DNA from: Bryum argenteum
Lineage: Eukaryota > Streptophyta > Bryopsida > Bryales > Bryaceae
Length of the DNA stretch: 64,000 nucleotides
Direction of reading: 5' to 3'
Assembly: GCA_037043015.1 (NCBI GenBank)
Contig: CM073322.1
Coordinates: 30,809,864-30,873,863, forward strand
Shown here: piece after piece, positions 22,639-36,451 of the stretch
Layout of the letters: each line of letters begins with the position of its first letter
Numbering within the stretch: the stretch's first letter is position 1
Notes under the pieces: model-generated
What the model was told of the DNA's origin: nothing
The model's database searches: none
What the model saw: the letters and a program-made list of their open reading frames with translations, nothing else
Position numbers and translations under genes: made by a program

Positions 22639-23570
22639 GGCTCTTGAAACTTCAAATGCCCATAACTTCGTCAAAAATTATCCGAATTGCTTATTTAAGA
22701 TGCTTTTTGACATCTGCAAAACATGTAGATGCCAAAAAACATCTTAAACGCACAATTTGGATTAGTTTTGACAAAGTTATAGGCCTTCAAAGGCCGTCAA
22801 ACCTTCAAAGGTCTATAACTTCGTCAAAACGTATCCAAATTGGACGTTTAAGATGTTTTTTGGCATGAGGAGGTCGTGGGTTCCATTCCCCATGCCGGCG
22901 AGGTGCTCACCACTATAGTCCACCCAACTATTGTGGGGGGTCCTTAGACCTTGTTGTATGGGTACCTCAAAGTCCTTTGGGAGGATACTATGTCAAGTAT
23001 CCTCAAGGCACTAGTAACTAGGCTAGAAACTAGCGTAGTTATAGTGTCCACCCTCGAGAGGGGGAAGTAGTATTGTTCCAATTTCCCCTTGTCCGGTGGC
23101 CATCGGGATATTAGCATTACGAACGGACACTTCATTCACGCCGGCCCCTTAGAAAGGGATCGGAGTTTCTATCTATCTATCTATCTGTTTTTTGGCATGT
23201 ACATGTTCTGTAGATGTCAAAAAACATCTTAAATGTTCGATTCGGATAAGTTTTGACTAGGTTAGGGGCATTTCAAGTTTCTGCAGGCAGTCACATCGGC
23301 CGCCGACCGATTTGCCGACCGATCCAACGACCGCCGACCGATCCAACGACCGCCGACCGATCCTACGGCCCACACCCGGTCGGCCTCTAGCACTCCCCTC
23401 TCTCCCTCTCCTCTCTCTCACTCACGAGCCCTTCCTCTCCTCTTCTTCCTCTCCTTCAACGCATTTATGAACTTTCTATTTTGGGGATCAGACATTAAAT
23501 TCTTTGCCTAATTCAAGGCATGGACCCACGTGCCATATTCTTTGAGGAATGTTAAGAAGATTTCATTGTA
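22639..23570 (+). repeat. Fold-back module A (carries a SINE insertion)
   Basis: The module consists of a quasi-palindromic core (starts CTTCAAATGCCCATAACTTC, ends GGGGCATTTCAAG), then GCCGACCGAT-type repeats and a CT-rich stretch (CTCCCTCTCCTCTCTC). The whole matches the reverse complement of module B (28470-29060) up to TTTCATTGTA. The A/B pair therefore forms inverted repeats of roughly 600 bp, not counting the SINE, around a ~4.9-kb interior that holds the trihelix gene. Confidence 0.85.
22868..23186 (+). mobile_element. tRNA-derived SINE, 319 bp, 13-bp TSD GTTTTTTGGCATG
   Basis: The insert is flanked by a perfect 13-bp duplication, GTTTTTTGGCATG (22855-22867 and 23187-23199). Module C (31952-31985) has the same site with one copy and no insert. 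A polymerase III B-box-like sequence, GGTTCCATTCC, lies at 22879-22889. The A box is lost, so the copy is 5'-truncated. The 3' tail is a (TCTA)n run. Related copies are at 6905-7173 and 63201-63553. There is no coding capacity. Confidence 0.92.
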
Positions 23571-24245
23571 AGGGCGCACTCACATGTGAGACCCGACCCC
23601 ATAATTTCACTGTAGCCACCCATAATTTTTGAAGGGTCACTTTTCAGGGTGAACATTACGGGTCACTTCCATGTTCATTCATGATGTTATAAATTAGTGT
23701 GTTCTTTTGTGGCTTATTCCCTGACAATGTAAAGTTAGCATGGGCCCATTCACTACTTCCCATGTTCCCATAGCCCCAAAATACATTTCTTTCGTCTTCT
23801 TCTTTCTAGATCTAGATTCAACTTTTTTCTTTCCCTACAACCTCTCCACTCAATAAATGAGTATGGACGAGTGACATTAACTCCTTTTTGGAGCTTTGTT
23901 GGAGCCAATATTGTTGGAGCATTATTTGTTGGAGCATTATTTAGCCTTGCTTGGAAGATTAACCAAGTGTAAGTATTTGATCTCAGATCTTGCCTTCTTA
24001 TCTTTTGCTTGGGATCAAGCTTGTCTGGAAGATTATTCAAGCATGAGTAGATTGTTAATTTTCTCATGACACTTTTGCTGAGGGAGTACACAAATCATTC
24101 CCATTTCATTATATATAAGGAGGTGTCCTGCCGAGTAGCTTCAAAAATGGCATTTAGGAACCAAACTTGTGGTAGTAGTCCTCACAGACATGGCCGGCTC
24201 TCATCAACTTGGCCGACACAGGACATGGCCGGCTTCATGCATTCA

Positions 24246-24780
24246 ACCAATGCTAATGGATTTCTAATCTTTAATGATTGTCAATTGGTTTTTTATTTCA
24301 ACTTGCATGGTAATGGCACTCGGTTTGAGTATTGAAAATTTACAGTGAACTTAAAGTTTGGTAGTATGCAAAGGCAAAGTAAATAAAAGTCTATTATGCA
24401 GTGGAGTTAATGATTGGTAAGATGTGTGCATGGGCAAAGTAAATAAAAGTCAAGAACTATGATTTATTTGGTTAACCCCTATGTGAGGATTACATTGTGA
24501 TATTTTTCAATTAGATCATCAGTTATGCCTCAAATTTGAATGCTTCATTATTTTATCCAATGCTAATGGATTCCTAATCTTTCATGATTCTCAATTGGAT
24601 TTTGATTTCATTTTGCATGGTAATGGCAATTCGTTTAAAAATAAGAAATTTGTAGTGAAGTTAATGATTGGTAAGATGTGTGCATGGGCAAAGTAAATAA
24701 AAGTCAAGAACTATGATTTATTTGGTTAACCCCTATGTGAGGATTAGATTGTGATATTTTTCAATTAGATTCATTTGTGT
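24246..24780 (+). repeat. Direct duplication of ~250-310 bp upstream of the trihelix gene
   Basis: The block CCAATGCTAATGGATT..., TTGCATGGTAATGGCA, GTTAATGATTGGTAAGATG, GGGCAAAGTAAATAAAAGTC, GGTTAACCCCTATGTGAGG occurs twice: first about 24246-24530 (with a small internal duplication) and again about 24558-24775. It lies in the presumed promoter or 5' leader of the downstream gene. The second copies are nearly identical in the last 120 bp, which points to a recent event. Confidence 0.85.
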
Positions 24781-24905
24781 AATTGTATTATAGAAGGTGA
24801 TCTAATTGTATTATAGAAGGTGAGATCACTAAAGTTTGTTATAATTGATGTGCACCATCTAATTAGTCAATTTGTTTCTTGAAGTAGATCACAATTTATT
24901 TCACC

Positions 24906-26102
24906 ATGTCTTCTTTCAATCCAAGGTGGCTCAATAACCTCACCAATTCCGGAAGCTCCGACCTTCCATCTTCTTCATCTCAACCAGCTTTTGATTTAAA
25001 TATGGATTCTCAAATGGACGATGAAGCAGAAATTTATGGTAGCAATGAGGTGGGAGAAACACAAGTTGCATATGAAATTTGTCATATGATGGAGCAAACA
25101 CGGGTATATAAGAAGAGCATGTGGAGCTTGTCGGAGGTTTTGATACTACTCGATGCAAGAAAACATGATTGGCTCAAATTTGGTCCCGGGTTTGTAGGCT
25201 CCAAAGCACTTCATATGCCCCATCATCAACGTTGGGTTGCAATTGCGGATAAATTGTGGGCACAAGGGGTTGAACGGTCTCCTCAACAATGCAATGATAA
25301 GTGGGAGGGAATACGGTCCGATTGGCAGAAAATATGGGACTATGAGAAAAACATTCCAAGTGGAAGGAAAAGTTTTTGGGAGATGGATTCTGGCGAAAAA
25401 AAAGCTTTGAGGGTTAAGACAAATATGCAAAGGGAGGTTTTTGACAACGTCGCATCTTGGTTGCCTTCATCATCGCGTTCCACTGAACCAGTGGAGATTA
25501 TAGATACCTCAAACCATGGTATGCAATATATAATGTTTTTTTTTTTTATAACAAGTTTTAAGTTAATAAGATTCAGTAAACTTATATAGAAGCTATAAAG
25601 GTTTTAGAATTTTTGAAGCTTAACTTCTTATATTGTATTTGAATTAAGTTGGGATTCAGTATTTATCTTGTTAAAGGCCTAAAAAGTGATGTGTTTTTGT
25701 TTGGAATGTCTATAAGATGATCACTTGGAAGACCAAGCCGGCGATGGTGCCACTAGGACATCTAATCCTTCAAGTACTGGTAAGCGCCGTCGATCCTTGC
25801 CAAACAGTGACTCATTGGCCGTAGCTATGGAAACAAGTAGAAAGCGAACTATTCAAGCCATGGCGGATGGGGAAGAAAGGGCAGATAAGCGCCATAAGGA
25901 AGTTTTGGCATTTGAGGTTAAAAAACATGAAGACAATATGATTTTACATCGTGAGGCATTGGATATGCAAATCAAATCTCACGAGAAAATGCATGAGATT
26001 GAAAAGGAAAAAATGGCGGCCACCAAAGAAGCGAATGAGGGTTTTATCCATGCTTTACTATCTATTAGTAAAGCAATGGCGGGGATCCGCGAGAACCTAT
26101 AG
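24906..26102 (+). CDS. Trihelix (Myb/SANT-like) DNA-binding protein, two exons, 332 aa
   Basis: Exon 1 is 24906-25518 and exon 2 is 25717-26102, joined by a GT-AG intron (CCATG|GTATGC ... ATAAG|ATGATC) that keeps frame across a split Asp codon. Residues ~60-165 carry a trihelix-type domain with spaced Trp residues (KKSMWSLSEV, RWVAIADKLW, QQCNDKWEGI, WQKIWDYEK) and the extension FWEMDSGEKK...REVFDNVASWLP, as in ASR3-like trihelix factors. The C-terminal 90 residues are Lys/Glu/His-rich and helical, probably a coiled coil (HEKMHEIEKEKMAATKE). No stop or frameshift interrupts it, unlike the other coding DNA in the giant element. It could be a captured host gene or an element-encoded DNA-binding partner of a transposase. 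Confidence 0.82.
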
Positions 26103-28469
26103 AATGTTCATCATTACATTTATATATGTTATAGTAGTTTTCTTAGTTGGTATAATAATAAGCTAGGATGCTTATGTTTTGCGGTTAAGCATTTTGCTCG
26201 TTACTACCAGGGTTTCTAGTTTACAATGTTCTTTTTTAAAATATGGAACTTGACTAATTGTTATGTCATTATTCCTGATATTGTTAAGTTTGAGATTACT
26301 CAATACAATCGTTACGAAATATTTTGGTACAGTTTTTTCATAGAAAATGGAACTCATTATTTTTTTAACACTGATTTGGGTTTTGTTGCAATTTGTTCTA
26401 TCTATCACGCAAAATTCTAGACATTTGTATTGATCTTGTCATCATCACTTTAACCATCACATAAAAATATCTAGCATACATTGATAAACTTTGAATTACT
26501 TCAAAGTGTAAGAAGTTCCATGTAAGTTGCATTCAACCATAGTATATAGAGAAATGATTAAGAAAGTTTATATTTTATAAATTAATGAGAATGCTTTATT
26601 TGAATAATCATATGGCCTTGGAGATATATGAAAGGTTGAAATTTGACATGTGACCTTAAGATCCTACGGTTGAGTCTTCTATATAATGCTTGAATTGAGG
26701 CTTTTTAGGCCTCAAGTAGAAGAATATTATTGTGGAGAATATAGGCAATTTTGCATCAAGGATCTTTAGGAATTAAAGTCTCTCTATTTGAACTAAGACA
26801 TAAACTAGACTCAAGCCACTTTTGCTAATTTCTCAATAATTCACATACTCTAATAATGAAGATCAATAAGATGTTACTTACTATTTAACGCATATTATAG
26901 TTTTACAAGTGTAAAAAGAAAATATAAAGATCTTTACATTTTGTGTATTTAAAATTACCTTTTCTTTCCTTTTGTCCAAAGAAGGAATTTTAGGAACATG
27001 CCTCATATTCAAATTCAACCGGGGGGGCATTTAGTATTTGAGTGTAAGTTTTTAAAGTCCTTTGACAAAAATGCTTAATATTATAGGGGTCAAACAAGAT
27101 GAATAGAAAGTATCTAATTGAGGCTAAGAAGAGGCTTCTACAAAGAATATTCTTATTCAATACAAATTTGATCGCCATATCAATCAATTGAAGTTAATAT
27201 TATCCAATTGCGTATTAAAATAACATATGAGTCTACAACTATAGGAACAAGTATACTAATATTCCAATGCTATATATTATAAAACTAGTAGTTTTTTGAA
27301 ATTTTATTTGGCTTCGGTTAAAAAAATTATTATTTTATTATCATGGAATAATAGAAAATAGAAAAAATTCTTATTTGCTTTGTATAAGTCATTTAAAAAG
27401 TATTCTAATTATAATGTGAAGAGAAATCATACTAGAGAAGATAAAAAATTATTATGTACGCAATATAAATAGAAAACCTTACACTTAGATAAAACTCAAG
27501 TTTAATCATAATCCAAGAATGCTAACAAAAATATATTATAAAAAAATTATAGGGTACATGATGTCTGTTAATAAAGTAATGTAGGATTAGAATTTTATAT
27601 GAAAGAATATTACAAGGTGCAATATATTGAACGTTTAAAATATAATCCGTACGTTGTACTGTCAAATATTTCCAATATACATGTAAATTATGTCAAAATG
27701 GAGTTTCTTGTAATAACAAGAATTGATAAAATAAAAACTCAAAAATAGATCATTTTATACATAAACAAAAAATAACATAGGCCATAAATGTGGAAAAGAA
27801 TCATTCTTGTGTGGAACTTATGAACATTGACCAAAAACGATAAATGCATAGTCTAAGTTTACACATTGCCACTATGTAACTTGTTATATATATAGGAAAG
27901 TCTTATAGAAATGTAATCTTTGAATCCTATTAGGCACTCGAAAAACAAATATTAGCATATACTAGTTTATACACATGTCTATTGAATTTGGGTTATACGA
28001 ATTTACATTGGAAGTTTTATTTTATATATCTATTTATTTCACACAATTGTATGAATGCTATTAGCCTTCCAATTTAGTGCATGCTTAAATTTATTCCATA
28101 CGTTTCATAGAATTTACTTCAAGTTGCTACTGAAAGGTGAAGTAACATAATTTTGGAATACTACAATTTTTCTTCACCAATACATGTTCACTCCAACCCT
28201 TAAAAAAAGAATGGCCCATTACGAGGCAGACAAAAGATGGTTAAATTTGTTAAAAAATAAAGACCACATTCTTTTTCATTATCATATGTCAATATGAAGA
28301 AATTGCAAATTCTATGAAAACATGTGGAAATTTTACTCGTTGAGCATGTCGAATGGTTCATGAATAGTGAAAACTAAAATTCATATGAACAAAGTGGACC
28401 TATACATAAAAAGTTCTATTTTTCATATCCAAGCCCATAAGATTATTCAAATAAAACATTCTCATAGAT
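26103..28469. other. AT-rich interior between modules A and B, no gene
   Basis: Very AT-rich, with frames of at most about 80 codons and none recognisable. At 26640-26720 there is a copy of the dispersed GATCCTACGGTTGA-type repeat. Confidence 0.4.
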
Positions 28470-29501
28470 TACAATGAAATCTTCTTGACATTCCCCAAAG
28501 AATATGGCACGTGGGTCCATGCCTTGAATTAGGCTGAGAATATGATGTCAGGTCCTCGAAATAGAAAGTTCTTAAATACATTGAAGAGGAGGAATACATT
28601 GAAGAAGAGGAGAGGAAGGGCTCGTGAGTGAGAGAGGGGAGAGGGAGAGAGGGGAGTGCTAGAGGCCGACCGGGTGTGGGCCTTAGGATCGGTCGGCGGT
28701 CGTTGGATCGGTCTGCAAATCGGTCGGCGGCCGATGTGACTGCCTGCAGAAACTTGAAATGCCCCTAACTTAGTCAAAACTTATCCGAATCGAACATTTA
28801 AGATGTTTTCTGACATCTACAGAACATGTACATGCCAAAAAACATCTTAAACGTCCAATTTGGATACGTTTTGACGAAGTTATAGACCTTTGAAGGTTTG
28901 ACGGCCTTTGAAGGCCTATAACTTTGTCAAAACTAATCCAAATTGTGCATTTAAGATGTTTTTTGGCATCTACATGTTTTGCAGATGTCAAAAAGCATCT
29001 TAAATAAGCAATTCGGATAATTTTTGACGAAGTTATGGGCATTTGAAGTTTGAAGAGCCAATGCATGCAATCAGATCGGCCTCCGACCGATGTGCCGACC
29101 GATGTGCCGACCGATTCAACGGCCGGCGACCGATTCGACGGCCACACCCGGTCGGCCCACCCAACCTTCTTCTTTCAATACCCCTTCTCTTCCTAACTTC
29201 CCTTCCTCCCTCCCCCTCCCAAATGCTTGACTTTCGTGACAAATGAAAGGATCGTTGAGACTTACTGTTTTAGGACGTACAATCTAACATATATAGGCCT
29301 AATTGGGAAATTTCTGATACTTGTATTAATAGTCAAAAGAATGTCCGAAAGATTCTCTTGCAAGAAGGACCATATCCCTAAAGGAGAAGCTCTAGAGTGA
29401 CCTCCAAGACGGCCATATCTCAAATCCGCAAACAATTTTTTTTTTGAATTTGATTTTGGGAACTCCAACCGTAGGATCTTGTTCATAACGGTTGAATTAG
29501 T
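28470..29501 (-). repeat. Fold-back module B (inverted to A; right part inverted to C)
   Basis: Bases 28470-29060 are the reverse complement of module A. Bases 28750-29501 are the nearly identical reverse complement of 31303-32052 (module C). Over 125 codons of the shared segment the two translations are identical, and over another 69 they differ at one residue, so the B/C pair is much younger than A/B. The module has CG-rich CGACCGAT repeats on both sides of the quasi-palindromic core. Confidence 0.9.
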
Positions 29502-31302
29502 CTACCCATCAATTTTTATTAGATTTCACTGTATGGATCTTGAGATATATTGAGTCAAAGTTTCAGTTTTTGTAAAAAACATCATATCTTTTTCAAGCAA
29601 ATCGACCCGATTCGGGTCAAACTCTCTTTTAGGGGTTAAGGGGTATACTTATGGGTATACATATAAACTATTGAACTTAATAGTTTCATTTTTGAGTTTT
29701 TAATTTTAGTTTTTGGAGAGTGGTGCGAAATTAAGTTGTTAGAGTGAAACAAAGGAATGAAATTTGGGGGAAGGGGGCGGTAGATGTAAATTACAAAGGA
29801 AAGAAAAAACATTAATATTTAATAGGAAGATACTTGCAAATTCAAAAAATTAAATAAATTGGGAATTTAAGAAGATAATTAAGGCAAGAAGACAAACTTT
29901 TGAAATTAAAGTTTTAAGTAAAATAGCATACAAATTTACATTATATAGGAGGGTTACATGTTAAATAAAATTGAAAGGCAATAAATCAAAATTAGAAGTT
30001 GAGGTTGCCGGACAAGATTTAAAATACTAGCGTTGGTAAATAGAAAGTAAAACACAAGGTAGGGATAGAGTAGGAATTAAACAAATCTAATTTGCTATCT
30101 TGGCTGGATTTTCTCCTCTTCTTCCTCATCTATGTCAAGAAGGACCTGACACAATTCTATTTAATTTTTTGTAGGTTGTGACTAATGTGACTAATGCCCT
30201 TTTGTACCTTATTCACACAAGTCGTAATTACTAAATCACCTCCATCTCTCATACGTAGACCACATAGTATTTTGGGTTTTTTATAGATTATAGACTACGT
30301 AAACCACGTTCCACTAAATGTTTGTGCCTATTGGACAATTTGACAATTTATTACAATTATTAGATTGCATTAACTTCCAACTTTCTCAAAAGTAAAATAG
30401 AATGTATATTATCCACCTATGTATGTTAAAGTATCCATTTAGTACAAGATCTTGTTATTATTCACGGTTTAAATTAAGATTTTAAATGCTTCCATTTAAT
30501 TATTGAATTTTTTTACTTTAAGTTGATATGTGAAATTTAGTTATCAATCAAGCTTTAGAAATATCAATTTAAATAAAATAAGACCAAGATTAAGAAATCT
30601 TGGGGGGTGATATGTTCATTAAAATTGAAAAATAATAAATTAAAATTGAGAGTAAGAGATTGTGAACAAGATTTAAAATACGAGGGATAGTAGATAGATA
30701 TTTGAATATACAAGTTGGTGGTATCGTAGGATTCATATAATACTAATTTTCTATCCATTTAGTACCATTTAAAGCTTATTAATGCTTTTGATAATGTTTT
30801 CAGTTAACATATGAGAGTTGGGAGCATTTAACCCCTAAAAGCCCGAGGGGTTTGGATAAAAACTTAGATGTGTTATGAAATGTGAGTTCCCTAACCCTTA
30901 TGAAGTTTTTCTCTAAGAACAATATGAAGACTTTAATGTTTAAATTAGATCGATACGGTTGAATTTCTTAAAATAGTAAATATTCATTTTGTAATGAATT
31001 AAAAAGGTAAAACTTTAAAAATCAATAGAAATGACACTTTCTATTATTAGTACTTGAAATTTGATATGATTGGCTAATATTATATGTTATATGATAAAAT
31101 AGAAAAAGGCTACTAATAACTCAAGAAGAATACTAATAGTTTCCCCTAATAGTAAGTTTTCTAACACTAAGAAAACTTTGCCACGTTTGTGTTTGAAGGC
31201 TTGGTGTGAACAATCTATGATTCCAAATGAGGTTACTCAAATTGGATGTGGTTCCTAACTCACCAAAATTCTAGAAAGTAAAAATTCAACCGTTGGACAT
31301 AA
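29502..31302. other. 1.8-kb spacer between inverted arms B and C
   Basis: AT-rich DNA with no frame above 64 codons. It includes an AGGGGTTAAGG box at about 29630 and a TTTAACCCCTAAAAGCCC box at about 30827. In an inverted-repeat transcript this segment would form the loop. Confidence 0.5.
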
Positions 31303-32052
31303 ACTAATTCAACCGTTATGAACAAGATCCTACGGTTGGATTTCCCAAAATCAAATTCAAAAAAATTTGTTCGCAGATTTGAGATATGGCCGTCTTGGAG
31401 GTCACTCTAGAGCTTCTCCTTTAGGGATATGATCCTTCTTGCAAGAGAATCTTTCGGACATTCTTTTGACTATTAATACAAGTATCAGAAATTTCCCAAT
31501 TAGGCCTATATATGTTAGATTGTACGTCCTAAAACAGTAAGTCTCAACGATCCTTTCATTTGTCACGAAAGTCAAGCATTTGGGAGGGGGAGGGAGGAAG
31601 GGAAGTTAGGAAGAGAAGGGGTGTTGAAAGAAGAAGGTTGGGTGGGCCGACCGGGTGTGGCCGTCGAATCGGTCGCCGGCCGTTGAATCGGTCGGCACAT
31701 CGGTCGGCACATCGGTCGGAGGCCGATCTGATTGCATGCATTGGCTCTTCAAACTTCAAATGCCCATAACTTCGTCAAAAATTATCCGAATTGCTTATTT
31801 AAGATGCTTTTTGACATCTGCAAAACATGTAGATGCCAAAAAACATCTTAAATGCACAATTTGGATTAGTTTTGACAAAGTTATAGGCCTTCAAAGGCCG
31901 TCAAACCTTCAAAGGTCTATAACTTCGTCAAAACGTATCCAAATTGGACGTTTAAGATGTTTTTTGGCATGTACATGTTCTGTAGATGTCAGAAAACATC
32001 TTAAATGTTCGATTCGGATAAGTTTTGACTAAGTTAGGGGCATTTCAAGTTT
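31303..32052 (+). repeat. Fold-back module C (right arm of the B/C hairpin)
   Basis: Reverse-complement partner of 28750-29501, starting ACTAATTCAACCGTTATG and ending GGCATTTCAAGTTT. It contains the quasi-palindromic core in the same orientation as module A and without the SINE, so it gives the empty site for that insertion. Beyond 32052 the partner relation changes from B to the GC-rich left terminal repeat at 22.1-22.6 kb. Confidence 0.9.
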
Positions 32053-32580
32053 AAAGAGCCTCAGCGGCGATCGACCGACCGACCGATCCGACGGCCTTGC
32101 CGACCGCCGGTCCGACCCCGACAACCACGGCGACCGCCAGGCCCGACCCCGGACCGCCACGGCGACGGCCACCGATCCCCGGACCGCCACAGCGACGGGC
32201 GGCCGACCTCGCCCGATCGCCAAAAGCGGTCGGCGGCCGACCTCGACGGTCGTCACCCCGTCGGCCGGGCGGCCGACCTCGCCCTGTCCGCACACCGGTC
32301 GGCCTAGGGAACGCCGGTCCCGCCACCGGTCGGCCGGTCCAAGCGTCGGACGGGGTGCGGTCGGCGAACAGGAAACGGTCGGACGGGTGCGGTCGGTAGT
32401 CAAAGGATCGGACGAAGTGCGGTCGGCACCGGCCGGACCGTAATTTACCCTAAGTAAATTATAAAAACCCGTTATGTCACCGACAGTCCTAGGGGCCGAG
32501 GACGACGGACCATGGTCGACCGGCCGCCTCTGTCCGGCCGTCTCCGACAACCCCGATCAAAACACCCAATCTGAAGCGAT
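32053..32580 (-). repeat. GC-rich terminal repeat (right) of the fold-back stack
   Basis: An extremely GC-rich block of GGTCGG/GCCGACC units. Its inner ~150 bp are the inverted counterpart of 22490-22638. GC-richness drops abruptly after CAATCTGAAGCGATG at about 32580, where the decayed transposase-like coding DNA begins. Long overlapping frames here (up to 173 codons) reflect composition, not a gene. Confidence 0.7.
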
Positions 32581-34613
32581 GTCATTAATCCGAACGGTTC
32601 AATGGGAGCGCGATTAATACGAGCGACTCGTCTGGCGGACCGGAGATGGTATTACTCGCGCATTTCATCTCAATTGGAAAGGACATTTGAATTGTTATCG
32701 AGAAAGAAGAGAAGTTGTCGGCAGAACTAGGAGTATACATTTGAAATCGGCGCGCAATCGCATGGATCGAAGTTATTCCCGTCCGAGGTGGCGACGCATC
32801 ACTTGGGTAGACGATGCATTGCATTGACCGGAGAGATTGTGGGAGAACGTCTTGGAATGTGTGTTGGATTGATCATCCGTTGGCACAAGTCTTATCTACG
32901 TCACGATAGCCGTGGAACCCACCATTCAAAATGGCGAGGACGTATTGAATGGGTCTCAAACACCACCTGCATTTTAGAGGTTGACACAAGAATTTGATTT
33001 CCATGACAACTTCAACACACCCTGGATCCACCGATAGGTCTCGGCGCAGATAGTATAGCTTCAAACCCCGTAGATGAAACTCTCCATTTTCTCAAAGTCT
33101 CTTTTCCAACATCCGAGATTTGCCCCATGTAGATGGGCTTATTCAATGTCGAGCGGCCCGACGTCCATATTCTATGCAAAAATAGAAGAAGCGAGAGATT
33201 CCGGGAGACATCTTCTAGAGAAGGTATATCTCTGAAGGTATCTCTTCCAAGCGTGCAAAGGGCAATAGGGCGAGGAGGATGCAAACAAAATTGTTTGAGA
33301 GACATTCAAGAACGGTATCTATTGGACATGCGTTATAATGCGTGGGCTTCTACTTATGCAATTCAAGTCTTGGATGAGACAAATCTTTCTTTCTTTTTAT
33401 ACACGGACGGAACGTTTCCAACGAGATAAATTTGTCACAAAGTTAGATGGCAAACAAGTTTGTAATGCTTGTTATGCTCTCGGCATTGGATATTCACAAA
33501 GACGGTTTAAACAATCAAGAAGGAGTGTTTAATATATGGAAGAGTGGCGGCGATTCACGTGTAATGACCTTTCAAACCCGCTCGGAGAGCACTAGAATGT
33601 CGGCGCGGAGGCCTCATTTAAATCATTTGTGGGCGGAAGGCTGGTTGTCCTCAACCTCATCGTTCAATTCTTCGTAAGGATGATGACGAAGTGGTGCCTC
33701 TTATTCTCCCGCCCACGAATACTCGGAAGTCCGATATATTCAATTACGTGAACGAGGAGGTGAAGAGAGTTTGTAACGGAGAAACCATTTCAATTAGCTC
33801 GTTCCGGGAGGATGTGGCGCATCGGTATCCTCATGTCCGTGTACCTCCATTCTCGAGGTTTTCAAAGTGTTATCACTCTTTGGGAATATAAATGTGCCAT
33901 GGAGGAACTACGAATGCGATCTTCGGATCAAAATAAAAGAGTTGTTTATGATGCATCGCGTATTCGGATGGAGGAACGGAGAGATTATTGGATATTTAAG
34001 AGGTCGTCTATATCACCGGTTTGTTACATGTGCATCATTGTTGATGGCGTGGATCAAAACACTACCATGGTACCGAGAATCGTCAAACCGTGAAGAACAT
34101 CGAGTATCGGTTTGTGAAAGACCCATTTGTGTGGAGTCCTCGTGCGTGGGATTGGTTTATCTTTGCGATGTGTGGTTCGGCGCACCACAAAAAATGATAG
34201 CAACCAGGTGGTGAAAGACATTGTTGCGCGTGATAGGAGATGTGAAGAGGAGAAAACGCTTTTTGCCTCCAACATTACGTATCCAAGCGTATAACTGCAC
34301 ACGAGAGAATAAAAACATTTACATGTTTGCTCTATGTGTTTCATTGGTGGGATTGGGTTTTTTTCAAGAGGTGGAGCTCTCTTTCCTTATAGTGGGCCAT
34401 ACACACGAAGATATTGACCAACGCTTTAGTTGTATATCTAATGTGTTGAAGAGGTCGGACATCGACTCATTGAAGGAAATGCTTAGTCTAATAGAACAAG
34501 GTACATCCATAACAGAGGCGTTTGTTAGCGCCAGACTCTTAGAAAATGTGTGGGACTGGAAGTCCTTCATAACCCCTCACTTACTGACGGGTGGGGACTC
34601 TTTGGTTGGCATA

Positions 34614-36451
<1,838 letters not shown>

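Noticed and set aside
22213-22868. Overlapping frames of 90-212 codons in the GC-rich block
   Set aside because: They occur in several frames on both strands, are built of Arg/Gly/Pro repeats from a tandem DNA repeat, and run on into the non-coding module core.
28770-32032. Identical 125-codon frames in modules B and C
   Set aside because: The identity reflects the inverted DNA repeat. The frame starts at non-ATG codons and crosses the quasi-palindromic core, so it is not evidence of a protein.
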